A DNA stretch of 64,000 bases. Source: Omphiscola glabra. Its lineage: Eukaryota > Mollusca > Gastropoda > Lymnaeidae. The stretch is from contig OZ024802.1 in NCBI GenBank assembly GCA_964017045.1, positions 11,606,435 through 11,670,434 of the forward strand. Reading direction: 5' to 3'. The notes under the pieces were generated by a model. That model worked only from the letters and a program-made list of their open reading frames with translations. It searched no databases and was not told the origin of the DNA. A program made the translations under genes and the position numbers. Of the stretch, positions 11,340-21,540 are shown one piece after another (position 1 is the stretch's first letter; each line of letters begins with the position of its first letter).

Positions 11340-12263
11340 AACGCGAAAGGAACAGTGATCACAGAGCTGCCGGGTGAGGGGCCCTCGACGAGACATTTAT
11401 GCAAATATTCTAAAAATGACATTCAAATGAGAGGCGAGTTCTCGGGGACAGAGTTGGGATGGGCGGAGAAAAGGGTGAGCAGAGGACGGAATGAAGGATA
11501 GACAGATGGACTGAGAGGTCAAAAGATGGACAGAAAAAAGGGATGTTAGAAGGGAGGCACTGTGGCTAGACCCTGGGGGATCAGAGGATGGATTGAAGGA
11601 AAGAGTGAGGTGGGACTTCTGAAATCGGAAGGAAAGAATAGGCAATTGGCTGCAGCGAAGGAGTGTTTGAAGAGAGGAGGAGGAAGGAGCGGTACGGCCG
11701 TGCAGAATGAAGAAAGATGTCAAGATGTATGGACATCTATGGAGATCTAGATAGTGGTTTGTTTATTGCCCAGAACAACACAGGAAATGATAAAAAGGTC
11801 GCTGGTGGGTGGGCGGGTTGGAGTGTGGTGGGCGGGTGTGGGTGTGTTGGGAGTAGAGCAAGACAGACATATGGAGAGAAAAAAAGGTAACGTCGAGACA
11901 GGCAGATACAAGGCTCGACCCCGAGACCATTCAGGCACGTAGACACACGCTTAGTGGGTAGGGCCATGAACAGTGCTGACGTATTGATATGAAGTCGTAT
12001 GGGTCAAGCACGAGTTGGGTGGACAGAGGTCAGTCAGTACAGATGGAAGGAAGGGAACGTGCTGGGAAATAGCGAACGTGGCGGCATGAGTCCCATAACC
12101 AAACCGATTTGTTGAAAGATTGAGTCTATTGAAATATTTTTTCAAATTAAATTCATAAAAAAATAAATTATCCTCTGAAAATAGCCCCAACCTTCTGCAC
12201 AATCCAAAGAAGGTCGCTTAATGAATGCTCTGACAGGTTGGTATGATGTTGGAAGCAGTTAGT
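11340..12263. other. Non-coding, purine-rich then mixed DNA
   Basis: 11420-11700 is GA-rich on the plus strand and 11800-11850 GTGG-rich. No exon is supported. Confidence 0.4.
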
Positions 12264-12273
12264 GAATAGGTTG

Positions 12274-12299
12274 TGGGGGGGGGGGGGGGTGGGGGGGGA
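12274..12299 (+). repeat. Poly-G tract
   Basis: Two G runs (about 16 and 8 bases) separated by one T. Confidence 0.9.
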
Positions 12300-12840
12300 C
12301 AAAATCAAAAAATAATTATTTTATTGTATTTGTATTTTACACTAAGGTCTAATTAGAACTGTGATAACTGGTGATTTATTTTCTCGGTATCTTAGTCCTC
12401 GTCCCGGCTTTTTCCCTGTAAGATTTTGTCTCTGCAGATCTAGACGTCTATACTGTATCACGTGTTGGATACAATGTTTCATTTCAAGTTGAAACTCGTG
12501 TTCATTTTGTAGCAGAGCAACGATCAGAAACCTGGTCCTTTCGTGTGGACATCGTCACGTGATTTAACATTCGTGCGGCCCCAACTCTATTTACCATGTT
12601 TAACAAAATCAACAACAACAACAAAAATGAGAAATACAAAGTTTTAACGTCTATATTCTTTGCAGAAATCTTTAGAATATTTAGTCAGCGACAGAGCGAG
12701 AAGTTTTAGGCTATGTTTAAAAATCACTATTTTAAAATACCGACAAGAGAAGAATGGGAAAGAAAGAAATATATGACAGAAAGAGGAAAGGGGAGAAAGA
12801 AGGAAAATGATGGCAGAGACAAGGGGGTGAGATACAGGCA
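12300..12840. other. Non-coding DNA
   Basis: Non-repetitive, moderately AT-rich. No coding pattern seen. Confidence 0.4.
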
Positions 12841-12905
12841 GGCAGACAGAGAGAGAGAGAGAGAGAGAGATAGAGAGATAGATAGACAGAGAGAGAGAAT
12901 GAAAT
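12841..12905 (+). repeat. (GA)n/(GATA)n microsatellite
   Basis: gagagaga and gatagata words in a GA-rich stretch that extends more loosely from 12740. Confidence 0.85.
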
Positions 12906-13837
12906 ATTCAGAAAGATAGCGAGATGGTAGGAAATATGAATAATAACATCGAAAGATGTGCTTTTAGAGATGGAGGTCAGCGGAGAGTCACCAGAGAATT
13001 AGTCGATATCAATAAACAATTCTTGGGGAGGCATGCAATAAGTCAGTCTTGGAGGACGCAAGAAACAACTGAAGAAGTCGTTTTAAGGATACAACGGACA
13101 ACAGGAAGAAATGAATGAGAGAAAGACACGATAAACTACCACAACAATGGACAGAGCACGCAATTAACATGGGTAGACGAGGAACCATCATAGCAAATAA
13201 ATGCTTCACATGAGAATAAGGACAAGCATTGAGGACAGCCGAATGGCAAGAACCCTTACCCCCCCCCCCCCCCCCTTTTTTTTTTGCCCGAAACCTCCCC
13301 GAACCCAGAACTCTGTTTTCGTTACATTTTGACCATAAAAAAAAAGTCCATGGGTCGAGGGAGGGGGTTGAATCGATCCACAGTTCAATGCACTGGAACT
13401 CTCCAACACAAAAGCCGCTCCTGGCCAAACACTGGGAGTGTGGTGCGGCCTATTGTCTAGACTCACACAGCTTTAGATTTGGATGGACGAAGAAAGAATT
13501 TGTTTCTTTGCGTTTTTTCCCCCTCTTCCCCTTCCATCTTTCTTTCCTTCTTTCCTCATTCTCGCTGGTCAATTTCTTTATTTTTGGAAGAGGGACAGGG
13601 GTAATGGACCCTGAGGAGGGGTGGATGAGTGAAGAAGTTGGGGAAGGGGTCGGGAGTTTGGAATCACTTTGGGAGTGAACATTCGAGGCGGTAACATCTG
13701 AAGAGTGTGTGTTTTGGGGGGAAAGATTGTCCGAGGACGGACAATCGCGATGGATGAAAGTATTGATGAAGGAAAGAAATCTACAGAAGACAGAGTGGCG
13801 ATACAGTTGGTTGCTGGATAAAATTTGGACGCACGTA
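12906..13837. other. Non-coding DNA with a C-run/T-run junction
   Basis: About 17 C followed by about 10 T lie at 13259-13285. Positions 13560-13680 are GGGG-rich. Open frames on both strands here lack splice or codon support. Confidence 0.4.
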
Positions 13838-14095
13838 TTTGTAACAGTATGTCCAGATGTACAACTATTCGTAACAGTATGTACAACTATTCGTAACAGT
13901 ATGTCCAGATGTACAACTATTCGTAACAGTATGTCCAGATGTACAACTATTCGTAGCAGTATGTACAGATGAAAAGTATCTGAAGCAGTATGTATATATG
14001 TACAAGTATTTGTATAGCGGTATTTACTGACGTACATATATTTGTAGCATTATGTACAGCTGTACACGTTTTGGTACCAGTATGTACAGATTGCT
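13838..14095. repeat. 18/30-bp repeat (acagtatgtccagatgtaca)
   Basis: Alternating words cagtatgtccagatgtac and aactattcgtaacagtatg; copies near the right end are diverged. Confidence 0.85.
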
Positions 14096-14228
14096 GTAAC
14101 GGTTGGATAACGAATGTGAATTTAGGATAACAATCATAAATGCCCCCCCCCCCCCCCCCCGTGACAAGTTGAAAGCAGTTCGCGCCAAGGAATTTAAAAA
14201 AAAAAATGTTATTAAGTCAGATTTTAGG

Positions 14229-14543
14229 TCTGGGATCATGGGGACCCATACTTGTAGCTCAGGGATCATGGGGACCCTTAAATGTAGCTCGGGGATCATA
14301 CGTGTAGCTCGGGGATCATAGGGACCCGTAATTGTAGCTTAGGGATCATAGGGACCCGTACTTGTAGCTCTGGGATCATGGGGACCCATACTTGTAGCTC
14401 GGGGATCACGGGGAGCCGTACTTGTAGCTCTGGGATCATGGGGTCCCGTACTTGTAGCTCGGGGATCACGGGGAGCCGTACTTGTAGCTCGGGGATCATG
14501 GGATCAATACTTGTAGCACAAGGATCATGAAGAGCCATACTTG
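14229..14543. repeat. 30-bp minisatellite (cttgtagctcggggatcatg), about 10 copies
   Basis: Copies differ at the ggacccgta/ggagccgta word. A C tract (14142-14160) lies just upstream. Confidence 0.92.
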
Positions 14544-14608
14544 TTAAAAATCTTAGGGAAGTGAGCAAGTATCCGAACACCCATAGCACTTGCTGATTCC
14601 GTGGTGTT

Positions 14609-15277
14609 TTCTTGGTTTCATTCTTGGTTTCATTATATCTTCACTGTGTCTTCTTGGTGTCATTATATCTTCACTGTGTCTTCTTGGTGTCATTATATCT
14701 TCACTGTGTCTTCTTGGTGTCATTATATATTCACTGTGTCTTCTTGGTGTCATTATATCTTCACTGTGTCTTCTTGGTGTCATTATATCTTGACTGTGTC
14801 TTCTTGGTGTCATTATATCTTCACTGTGTCTTCTTGGTGTCATTGTATCTTCACTGTGTCTTCTTGGTGTCATTATATCTTCACTGTGTCTTCTTGGTGT
14901 CATTATATCTTCACTGTGTCTTCTTGGTGTCATTATATATTCACTGTGTCTTCTTGGTGTCATTATATCTTCACTGTGTCTTCTTGGTGTCATTATATCT
15001 TGACTGTGTCTTCTTGGTGTCATTATATCTTCACTGTGTCTTCTTGGTGTCATTATATCTTCACTGTGTCTTCTTGGTGTCATTGTATCTTCACTGTGTC
15101 TTCTTGGTGTCATTATATCTTCACTGTGTCTTCTTGGTGTCATTATATCTTCACTGTGTCTTCTTGGTGTCATTATATCTTCACTGTGTCTTCTTGGTGT
15201 CATTATATCTTCACTGTGTCTTCTTGGTGTCATTGTATCTTCACTGTGTCTTCTTGGTGTCATTATATCTTCACTGT
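14609..15277. repeat. 30-bp minisatellite (cttcttggtgtcattatatc), about 22 copies
   Basis: Nearly perfect units. Marker variants recur together: cattatatat at 14721 and 14931, tgactgtgtc at 14791 and 15001 (both 210 bp apart), cattgtatct at 14841, 15081 and 15231. This indicates block duplication of about 7-8 units. Open frames of 234-254 codons in three frames (for example FTVSSWCHYI) are shadows. Confidence 0.95.
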
Positions 15278-15316
15278 GCTAATACGGTCGGTTGTTTTTT
15301 TTTAAATGTTATAAAA

Positions 15317-15547
15317 CGTATGCGGAAAATTGATCGACGGAAATTTGATCGAATCGTTTTTTTTTTTAATTTATAGGCTACGTTAAAATTTTGCGTCAAA
15401 TTTCTTTCTGAACGCATTACTTTGTTTTACTATTTAGTATAGTGCGTTCAAATAGAAATTTGACGATAATTTTAACGTGTGAACTGAAAAAAAGATTCGA
15501 CCAATTTTCCGTCGACCAAATTTCTTTCGATCAAATTTCCGGTAACC
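15317..15547. mobile_element. 231-bp foldback (inverted-repeat) element, Mutator-like size of target duplication
   Basis: The left arm (tacgttaaaattttgcgtca, aatttctttctgaacgcatt) is the inverse of the right arm (tgcgttcaaatagaaatttg, acgataattttaacgtgt). Farther out, gatcgacggaaatttgatcg pairs with the sequence around gaccaattttccgtcgacca. The element is bounded by the direct repeat TGTTATAAAA at 15307-15316 and 15548-15557. A 10-bp duplication falls in the range of Mutator-like elements (8-11 bp). It has no coding capacity. The words gaaatttgatcga/gaaatttggtcga occur several times within the ends. Confidence 0.72.
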
Positions 15548-15557
15548 TGTTATAAAA

Positions 15558-16379
15558 TACTCTGAGTAGATGAATAACTTTGTTGCGTATTCTTTCAAAT
15601 CTTGTTGTCTGTGACGTCATCGATGACTTAATTTCAACTTGAACAATGTGTTAAGGTCTAGTGCCAACGTCTGCTCATCAATCAAACCATGTGACCACTG
15701 ATTGCTGCATATGTAAACCACATCGCCTTAAAATAAAAAATGTGAATTATTTACATTCTTTAACCTTGTCTCGTTGTATAATCGTTGTCACAAAAAAGGG
15801 GGTGAGGGGGGAATTATTCACATCTCAGTGTCACAAACAGCGTCACAAAATGGATGCACCAAGCATTATTTAAATTTAAACATCAAGAAGTTAACCTTAA
15901 GACGACCAGGCCTTGCCCCCCCCCCCGCCTTTCCTTACAAGAGCGGCCCTCCACTGACTAAGCCCTAAACTTCAAGGCCCGTCCGTCCCCATCACAGCCC
16001 GGGGTAGACCCGTTTCCTTAAGGTCTTCAGTTTTGCACCATTAACAGTTCGTGGTCGGTCGGCTGCTCGTAATGGACGCTTCTGGAGAGGATCTAGAACT
16101 GAGGCGGGTAAGATGTGGGTGGAAGGAGGGGTGGAGGTTGAGGGAAGGGGCGTAGGCTCAATTGTATCCTAGAGGGAGGAGAGAGGTAGAGGCGAATTTT
16201 CAAGACACATATGGTAGTTCTTAATTTTTTTTTTCTTGAAAAAATAATGAAAAATTGTTTCCGAAAATTTCTTTGAAGACTTAAGAGTTTCGTGAGTGAG
16301 GATTTAGGAGGACGAAAATTGGAGACGTACTGGTCATTGGAATGGGAGAACAAGTAGGGAGGGGGCGAGAGGGGGTTGA
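15558..16379. other. Non-coding DNA
   Basis: Contains a C run at about 15915-15926. Non-repetitive; no gene recognised. Confidence 0.45.
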
Positions 16380-17420
16380 AGAAATCGTTGCCACTCTGAA
16401 AGAATCAAAGATCGAATTGGGCCTGCTGCTATTGTACCGAGCATCGATTCACTGAGACGGGAATTACGGCCTCCTTGTAGAAAATGGCTCTGCCAAGAAA
16501 AGACGTTGGATGGGGGGACACGTTGGATGGGGGGACACGTTGGATGGGGGGACACGGACACAAAGAAGGGGAAAAAGAGAGACAGAAAGAAAGCGGGGAA
16601 TAGAATAAAGATGAAAACGAGTTAAAACTGTGTAGAGGAAAAGACAGTGGCGGTGGAGCCAGTGTTGGAGAAACAGAGGAGAGAAGGGAGGGAAAAGTAA
16701 TAAACGGATGAGACGTAATAAAAGCCTACGGAGGGAACTTATAGCATTGATTTGAGATAGAGAGAAGAGCGAGAGAACGAAGGAATAAAATTCCATCAGT
16801 GATTTTTGTCCTCCCCGAAACGCGAGCTTTAATGCGTCATGAGATGGGATGACAAACACAGAAATTCTCGACAAATATTATCTCATTTTTGTTGTCAGAA
16901 AAATCGCTCGTTTCGCCTCGCGTCTTTCCCCTTCTTTAGTACCCAAACCATCATTTTGACATTTCTTTGTAGAGGCGCCCCCGTCTTTGGAAATTTATGG
17001 CAAGGAAAATAGAATAAAGCGCTTCTGAAGTGTCGAGATCGGGGCGCTGCATTCGGGGCGAGCTAATGAAAATGGGGGTTGGGACTGGTTGACAACTTGA
17101 TGCATTCGAATTCTGGGGGTCTCAAAATATAGTTGTTCAGCGGTTTCTTTGTTTGTTTGTCGTCTGCTTGGCCGATAAAAACGGTATTAGACAAGACGAT
17201 GATTTGGGCCCATGGAAATCTGAATTTAATGGACGGGTCTGATATCGGGTAGTGTTATTGTGGTGTTGTTGGCATTTCCGGTGTCTGGTGGGAGGAAATT
17301 GTTGAAAATGACCGTCATGTCTTTCGCTGGCAATAAGCGGGAATTATTCCCGTCAGAATATCAGCTCTTCCTGAAAGTAAAATTTTACCGCGTGTTTGTC
17401 AAAGAAAGTTTTTTTTTTTT
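16380..17420. promoter_or_regulatory. Candidate conserved non-coding island
   Basis: Mostly non-repetitive, balanced base composition with many CG dinucleotides and transcription-factor-like words (gctaatgaaaatgg, aataaagcgc, tgatttgggccc, gcaataagcgg). No frame is convincingly coding. A 17-bp triplet repeat (gttggatggggggacac) interrupts it at 16503-16556. The regulatory role is inferred from contrast with the surrounding repeats. Confidence 0.3.
16503..16556. repeat. 17-bp repeat, 3 copies
   Basis: Three direct copies of gttggatggggggacac. Confidence 0.9.
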
Positions 17421-17946
17421 TCATTCTCTGACTTGATGGCCGGTTAGCATTGCATTGTTTTTATCAAGTCGTTTGTACGATATCGTGTGAATTTGAGGGT
17501 GTGTCTTTGAATTACAGAAATACAGTTTCTCTCAGATCTTCCTATAGATAACTTAGGGTGATGTCTTTTGTTAACTGGGTCTCAATGAACGGTTGGTTTA
17601 CTAACACTGGATTTTTTACACAAAATAAAAAGTAACAACACGGAAGTGTGACGTCTTCATTCACGACATTGCGTTATGGCGTAATATCCGGTGTCCATTT
17701 TAAGTTAAACGTTTCATGAAGGACCTCAATATAAATCGTGCAAATCTATTTATATAAAAAACTGATATAACATCTTTAACACAAGCTAATTTAAAATATG
17801 CCATGAGTTGAATTCATAAGACTAGAGTTTTTTGTTCGTATGTTTGGTTTGTTTCGTCAACATTTTAAACATTCAGGTATAAGTATAATATATGTGGCAG
17901 ACGACTAGAGTAAAACAGGAACAGTTGAAACTCTATCAGAGATGAC
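17421..17946. other. Non-coding DNA
   Basis: AT-rich intron-like sequence; nothing else recognised. Confidence 0.45.
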
Positions 17947-18510
17947 GGGGCACCAAGCAACAGCAAGCAAGCCTTCTGCTGGGGGGGGCACCAAGCAACA
18001 GCATGAAAGGTTTCTCCAGGGGGGCACCAAGCAAAAGCAGGCAAGCCTTCTGCTAAGGGCACAGAACAACAGCAGGCAAGCCTTCTGCTGGGGGGCACCA
18101 AGCAACAGCAGGCAAGCCTTCTGCTAAGGGCACCAAGCAACAGCAGGCAAGCCTTCTGCTAAAGGCACCAAGCAACAGCAGGCAAGCCTTCTGCTAAGGG
18201 CACCAAGCAACAGCAGGCAAGCCTTCTGCTAAGGGCACCAAGCAACAGCAGGCAAGCCTTCTGCTAAGGGCACCAAGCAACAGTAGGCAAGCCTTCTGCT
18301 AAGGGCACCAAGCAACAGCAGGCAAGCCTTCTGCTAAGGGCACCAAGCAACAGCAGGCAAGCCTTCTGCTAAGGGCACCAAGCAACAACAGGCAAGCCTT
18401 CTGCCAAGGGCACCAAGCAACAGCAAGCAAGCCTTCTGCTAAGGGCACCAAGCAACAGCAGGCAAGCCTTCTGCTAAGGACACCAAGCAACAGCAGGCAA
18501 GCCTTCTGCT
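17947..18510. repeat. 35-bp minisatellite, about 16 copies
   Basis: Unit of gggcaccaagcaacagcagg followed by caagccttctgctaa. The left third has insertions of G runs. Since 35 is not a multiple of three, open frames switch between units. Confidence 0.95.
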
Positions 18511-18822
18511 GGTGGCCAGACTTTGCGTTCAAAAAAAAAAAAGATTCGCTTGCATTTTTATACTGAGAGCCGGCACGGGTTATTCAATGACTTCAATGGA
18601 AATGTCATATTTGGTCTTCACGACTTCAATGAACATGTCGCATTTGATCTTCGTGTTTAAAAGAAAAATATATAATTAAAAACGAGATTTAAAAATTCGA
18701 CTCATAAATAAATCTACTAGCTCTAGTAAAGTTTTGATTTATTTTTATTACCAGGATGAATCCATGTTTTTAAAAATTAAGTTCTAGGATGCGTCCATGT
18801 TTTCGATAATTAAGTTCTAAGA
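18511..18822. other. AT-rich DNA with local repeats
   Basis: Two copies of a gacttcaatg..atgtc word (18588-18640) and two of gatg(a/c)(a/g)tccatgtttt (18754-18803), the second overlapping the target site of the next element. Confidence 0.5.
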
Positions 18823-19018
18823 CAGTGGTTCTCAACCTTCTTAATGCCGCGACCCTTTCATACAGTTCTCACGTTGTGGCGACCCCCAAACACAAAATTA
18901 TTTTCGTTGCTACTTCATAACTGTAGTGTATATTTGATTTCTAAAGGTCTTAAGCGACCCATGTGAAAGGGTCATCTGATCCACAAAGGGGTCGCGACCC
19001 ACAGGTTGAGAAACGCTG
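18823..19018 (+). mobile_element. SPIN-like hAT MITE, copy 2 (full length, perfect TSD)
   Basis: The 196-bp element starts cagtggttctcaacc and ends ggttgagaaacgctg. It is flanked by the perfect 8-bp duplication TTCTAAGA (18815-18822 and 19019-19026). Inside it carries aatgccgcgaccctttcata, acaaaattattttcgttgct, acttcataactgtag, aggtcttaagcgaccc and ggggtcgcgacccaca, the diagnostic order of the SPIN family as I recall it. It is non-autonomous, with no transposase frame. Confidence 0.92.
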
Positions 19019-19026
19019 TTCTAAGA

Positions 19027-19611
19027 TGATGCGAGATGTTTTTTGACAATTAAGGTCAAACATCAAATCCTTTACAAAAACTTCACCCGCCTTCTCCCCC
19101 GTACCTGAAGGTTCCCGAGAAGTTCTACATTTCTCACGATACCGATACCATTGTTGTTTCACACCGATACCATTGTTGTTTCACACCGTTACCATTGTTG
19201 TTATACACCGACTGCATGTTGTAAATCATTTGAACAGTTTCTTTGACATCCTCTCGGCGATTCTATGATTAACATATTAGGTTACGTTTGTGCTGCACTC
19301 GTAAAAAGAGCCTGCACTCCCGCGACCCTCTCAGCTGTATTCCTCTGAAGAAAAATTTAATCGTACGAATTTCTGAATTTCATACGTTTTGCCAAGGAAA
19401 TGACAACATTTTCTGTGCAAACATTGCACCGAGATGCAAGGGCGCCGAGAAACAAGGGCGCCGAGATACAAGGGCGCAGAGATACAAGGGCACCGAGGCG
19501 CCATGCCCCCCCTCTCCCAATTTTTACACTTTTACTGTCTCTGTTGATTTCTAGAATTGAATTTGAATGGTGAATTTTAAATACACCGGATAATAACAAT
19601 TATTACGTTGT
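19027..19611. other. Non-coding DNA with two short repeats
   Basis: A 22-bp repeat (accgataccattgttgtttc, 3 copies, 19138-19211) and a 16-bp repeat (caagggcgccgagata, 4 copies, 19437-19498) lie in otherwise unassigned DNA. Confidence 0.7.
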
Positions 19612-20126
19612 TGTGCCATCATTCGTGGGGTTGGCGAGGGATTGTTTGGCCATCATTGGTGGGATTGGCGAGGGATTGTTTGGCCATCATTGGTGGGATT
19701 GGCGAGGGATTGTTTGGCCATCATTGGTGGGATTGGCGAGGGATTGTTTGGCCATCATTGGTGGGATTGGCGAGGGATTGTTTGGCCATCATTGGTGAGA
19801 TTGGCGAGGGATTGTTTGGCCATCATTGGTGGGATTGGGGAGGGTTTTTTTGGCCATCATTGGGGAGATTGGTGAGGGATTGTTTGGCCATCATTGGTGA
19901 GATTGGCGAGTGATTGTTTGGCCATCATTGGTGAGATTGGCGAGGGATTGTTTGGCCATCATTGGTGGGATTAGTGAGGGATTGTTTGGCCATCATTGGT
20001 GAGATTGGTGAGGGATTGTTTGGCCATCATTGTGAGATTGGTGAGGGATTGTTTGGCCATCATTGGTGGGATTGGCAAGGGATTGTTTGGCCATCATTGG
20101 TGGGATTGGTGAGGGATTGTTTTGGG
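19612..20126. repeat. 34-bp minisatellite, about 15 copies
   Basis: Unit: ccatcattggtgggattggc then gagggattgtttgg. The unit is not a multiple of three, so the three open plus frames cycle through the same residues (GLFGHHWWDW, ARDCLAIIG). Confidence 0.95.
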
Positions 20127-20392
20127 AAAAGGCGCAAATGTGCAAAATTGATGGAAAAGATAAGACGCACTCAGTTTTTTGTGACGCCGGGTTGTTACGT
20201 CATGGGCCGCAAAATGTCAGTTAAGGACAGATGAATGATGTAAGAGGTTTTTTAAAAAATCGTCCAGAATGTGTTTGTTGCCGGTATTTGCTGAGTCAGC
20301 GGTTGGAGGTCATGTGATTGATATGAAGTCTAAATAAGTTGACATAAGAGTGGGGATAAATAGGAGGCAAAGATAAGCATGGATTTAGAGGA

Positions 20393-20811
20393 GAACAGAT
20401 AGAAATTGAGAGAGAGGGTGAGATAGAGAGTGAGATGGATGCAAAGAGATCAGTGGAGTTAGAGAAAGAGAGAGAGAGGGGGGGGTGATTGAAAGAGACG
20501 TAAAGAGACAGGTTGAGTTAGAGAAGGAGAGTGAGAGATTCAGAGAGAGATAGAGCTTGCGAGAGATCCAAAGAGAAAGATGGAGTTAGAGACGGAGAGT
20601 AATAGAGAGATTGAGAGAGATGCAAAGGGATCGGTGAAGTTAAAGAGGAAGCGAGATATATGCAAAGAGTAAGAGATAGAAAGAAAGGGAGAGAGAGATA
20701 TATATGCAAAGAGTAAGAGATAAAGAGATAGGGAGAGAGAGAGAGATGCAAAGAGTAAGAGATAGAGAGATAGGGAGAGATATATGCAAAGAGTAAGAGA
20801 TAGAGAGATAG

Positions 20812-20842
<31 letters not shown>

Positions 20843-20905
20843 AAGAGTAAGAGATAGAGAGATAGGGAGGGAGAGAGATATGCAAAGAGTAAGAGAAAAG
20901 AGTGA
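20393..20905 (+). repeat. GA-rich microsatellite/minisatellite
   Basis: Gagaga tracts interleaved with a unit of about 40-50 bp marked by atgcaaagagtaagagatag, at least six copies between 20650 and 20895. Ser/Leu/Tyr-rich frames on minus are shadows. Confidence 0.9.
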
Positions 20906-21169
20906 GACTACGGGGCATGAAATGACCTCCATCGAAACGGATGTATGCCTCTCATCCTGAAATAGGGTAAAATTCATTGACACTGAGATGAATTCTGGGT
21001 GATAATCTCACTACTAACATTCACTAATTACATGCTTCGTACGGTAAACCCTTATATTTTTGTTTGATTTATTTTGTATTCATCTTGTCATGTCTCTTCT
21101 CATGCGTAACAAGAGTTCAAATAATAAGACGTCACTTACATTTCAAATTAACATTATGAATACAGAGGT
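20906..21169. other. Non-coding DNA
   Basis: Nothing recognised. Confidence 0.4.
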
Positions 21170-21540
21170 CATTTAACAAACCATCGGACCGATTAGTGCT
21201 TCGAGGACCACCCGGAGAAACGAATTGCGGGAGACTGAATCTGCGTAAAGCATCTAGATTCTAGTTTTAGCTATTCCTCCGCCGGTTCTTTAGCCGAATT
21301 CACAACCCATAGAAGCCTCATTCAGAAAATGAGTTACATTTTACGACGACATCGACACACGTCATATTTGAGATGACAATTTTGATTTTCCGGTTCAATG
21401 TCCAGACATTTGATGGGTATCGCAGAGGCATGTCATATAGGTCACTACTCTCATCCCAGGAAATGTGTTAGATAATGATATCTTTCTTGCGGGCATGGGT
21501 TACCGAAGCCTCAGGGAAAGCGTTTTTTTACGGAAGAAAT
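21170..21540. promoter_or_regulatory. Candidate conserved non-coding island
   Basis: Non-repetitive, balanced composition, numerous CG dinucleotides, no consistent open frame. Contains words such as tttacgacgacatcg and gataatgatatctttc. Its regulatory role is inferred. Confidence 0.28.

Noticed and set aside
10640..11422. 260-codon and 234-codon minus frames
   Set aside because: They lie in a 40-bp array and cycle through the same residues in shifted frames.
14553..15376. Frames of 234-254 codons in the 30-bp array
   Set aside because: Three different frames are open across the same repeat; this is a property of the unit.
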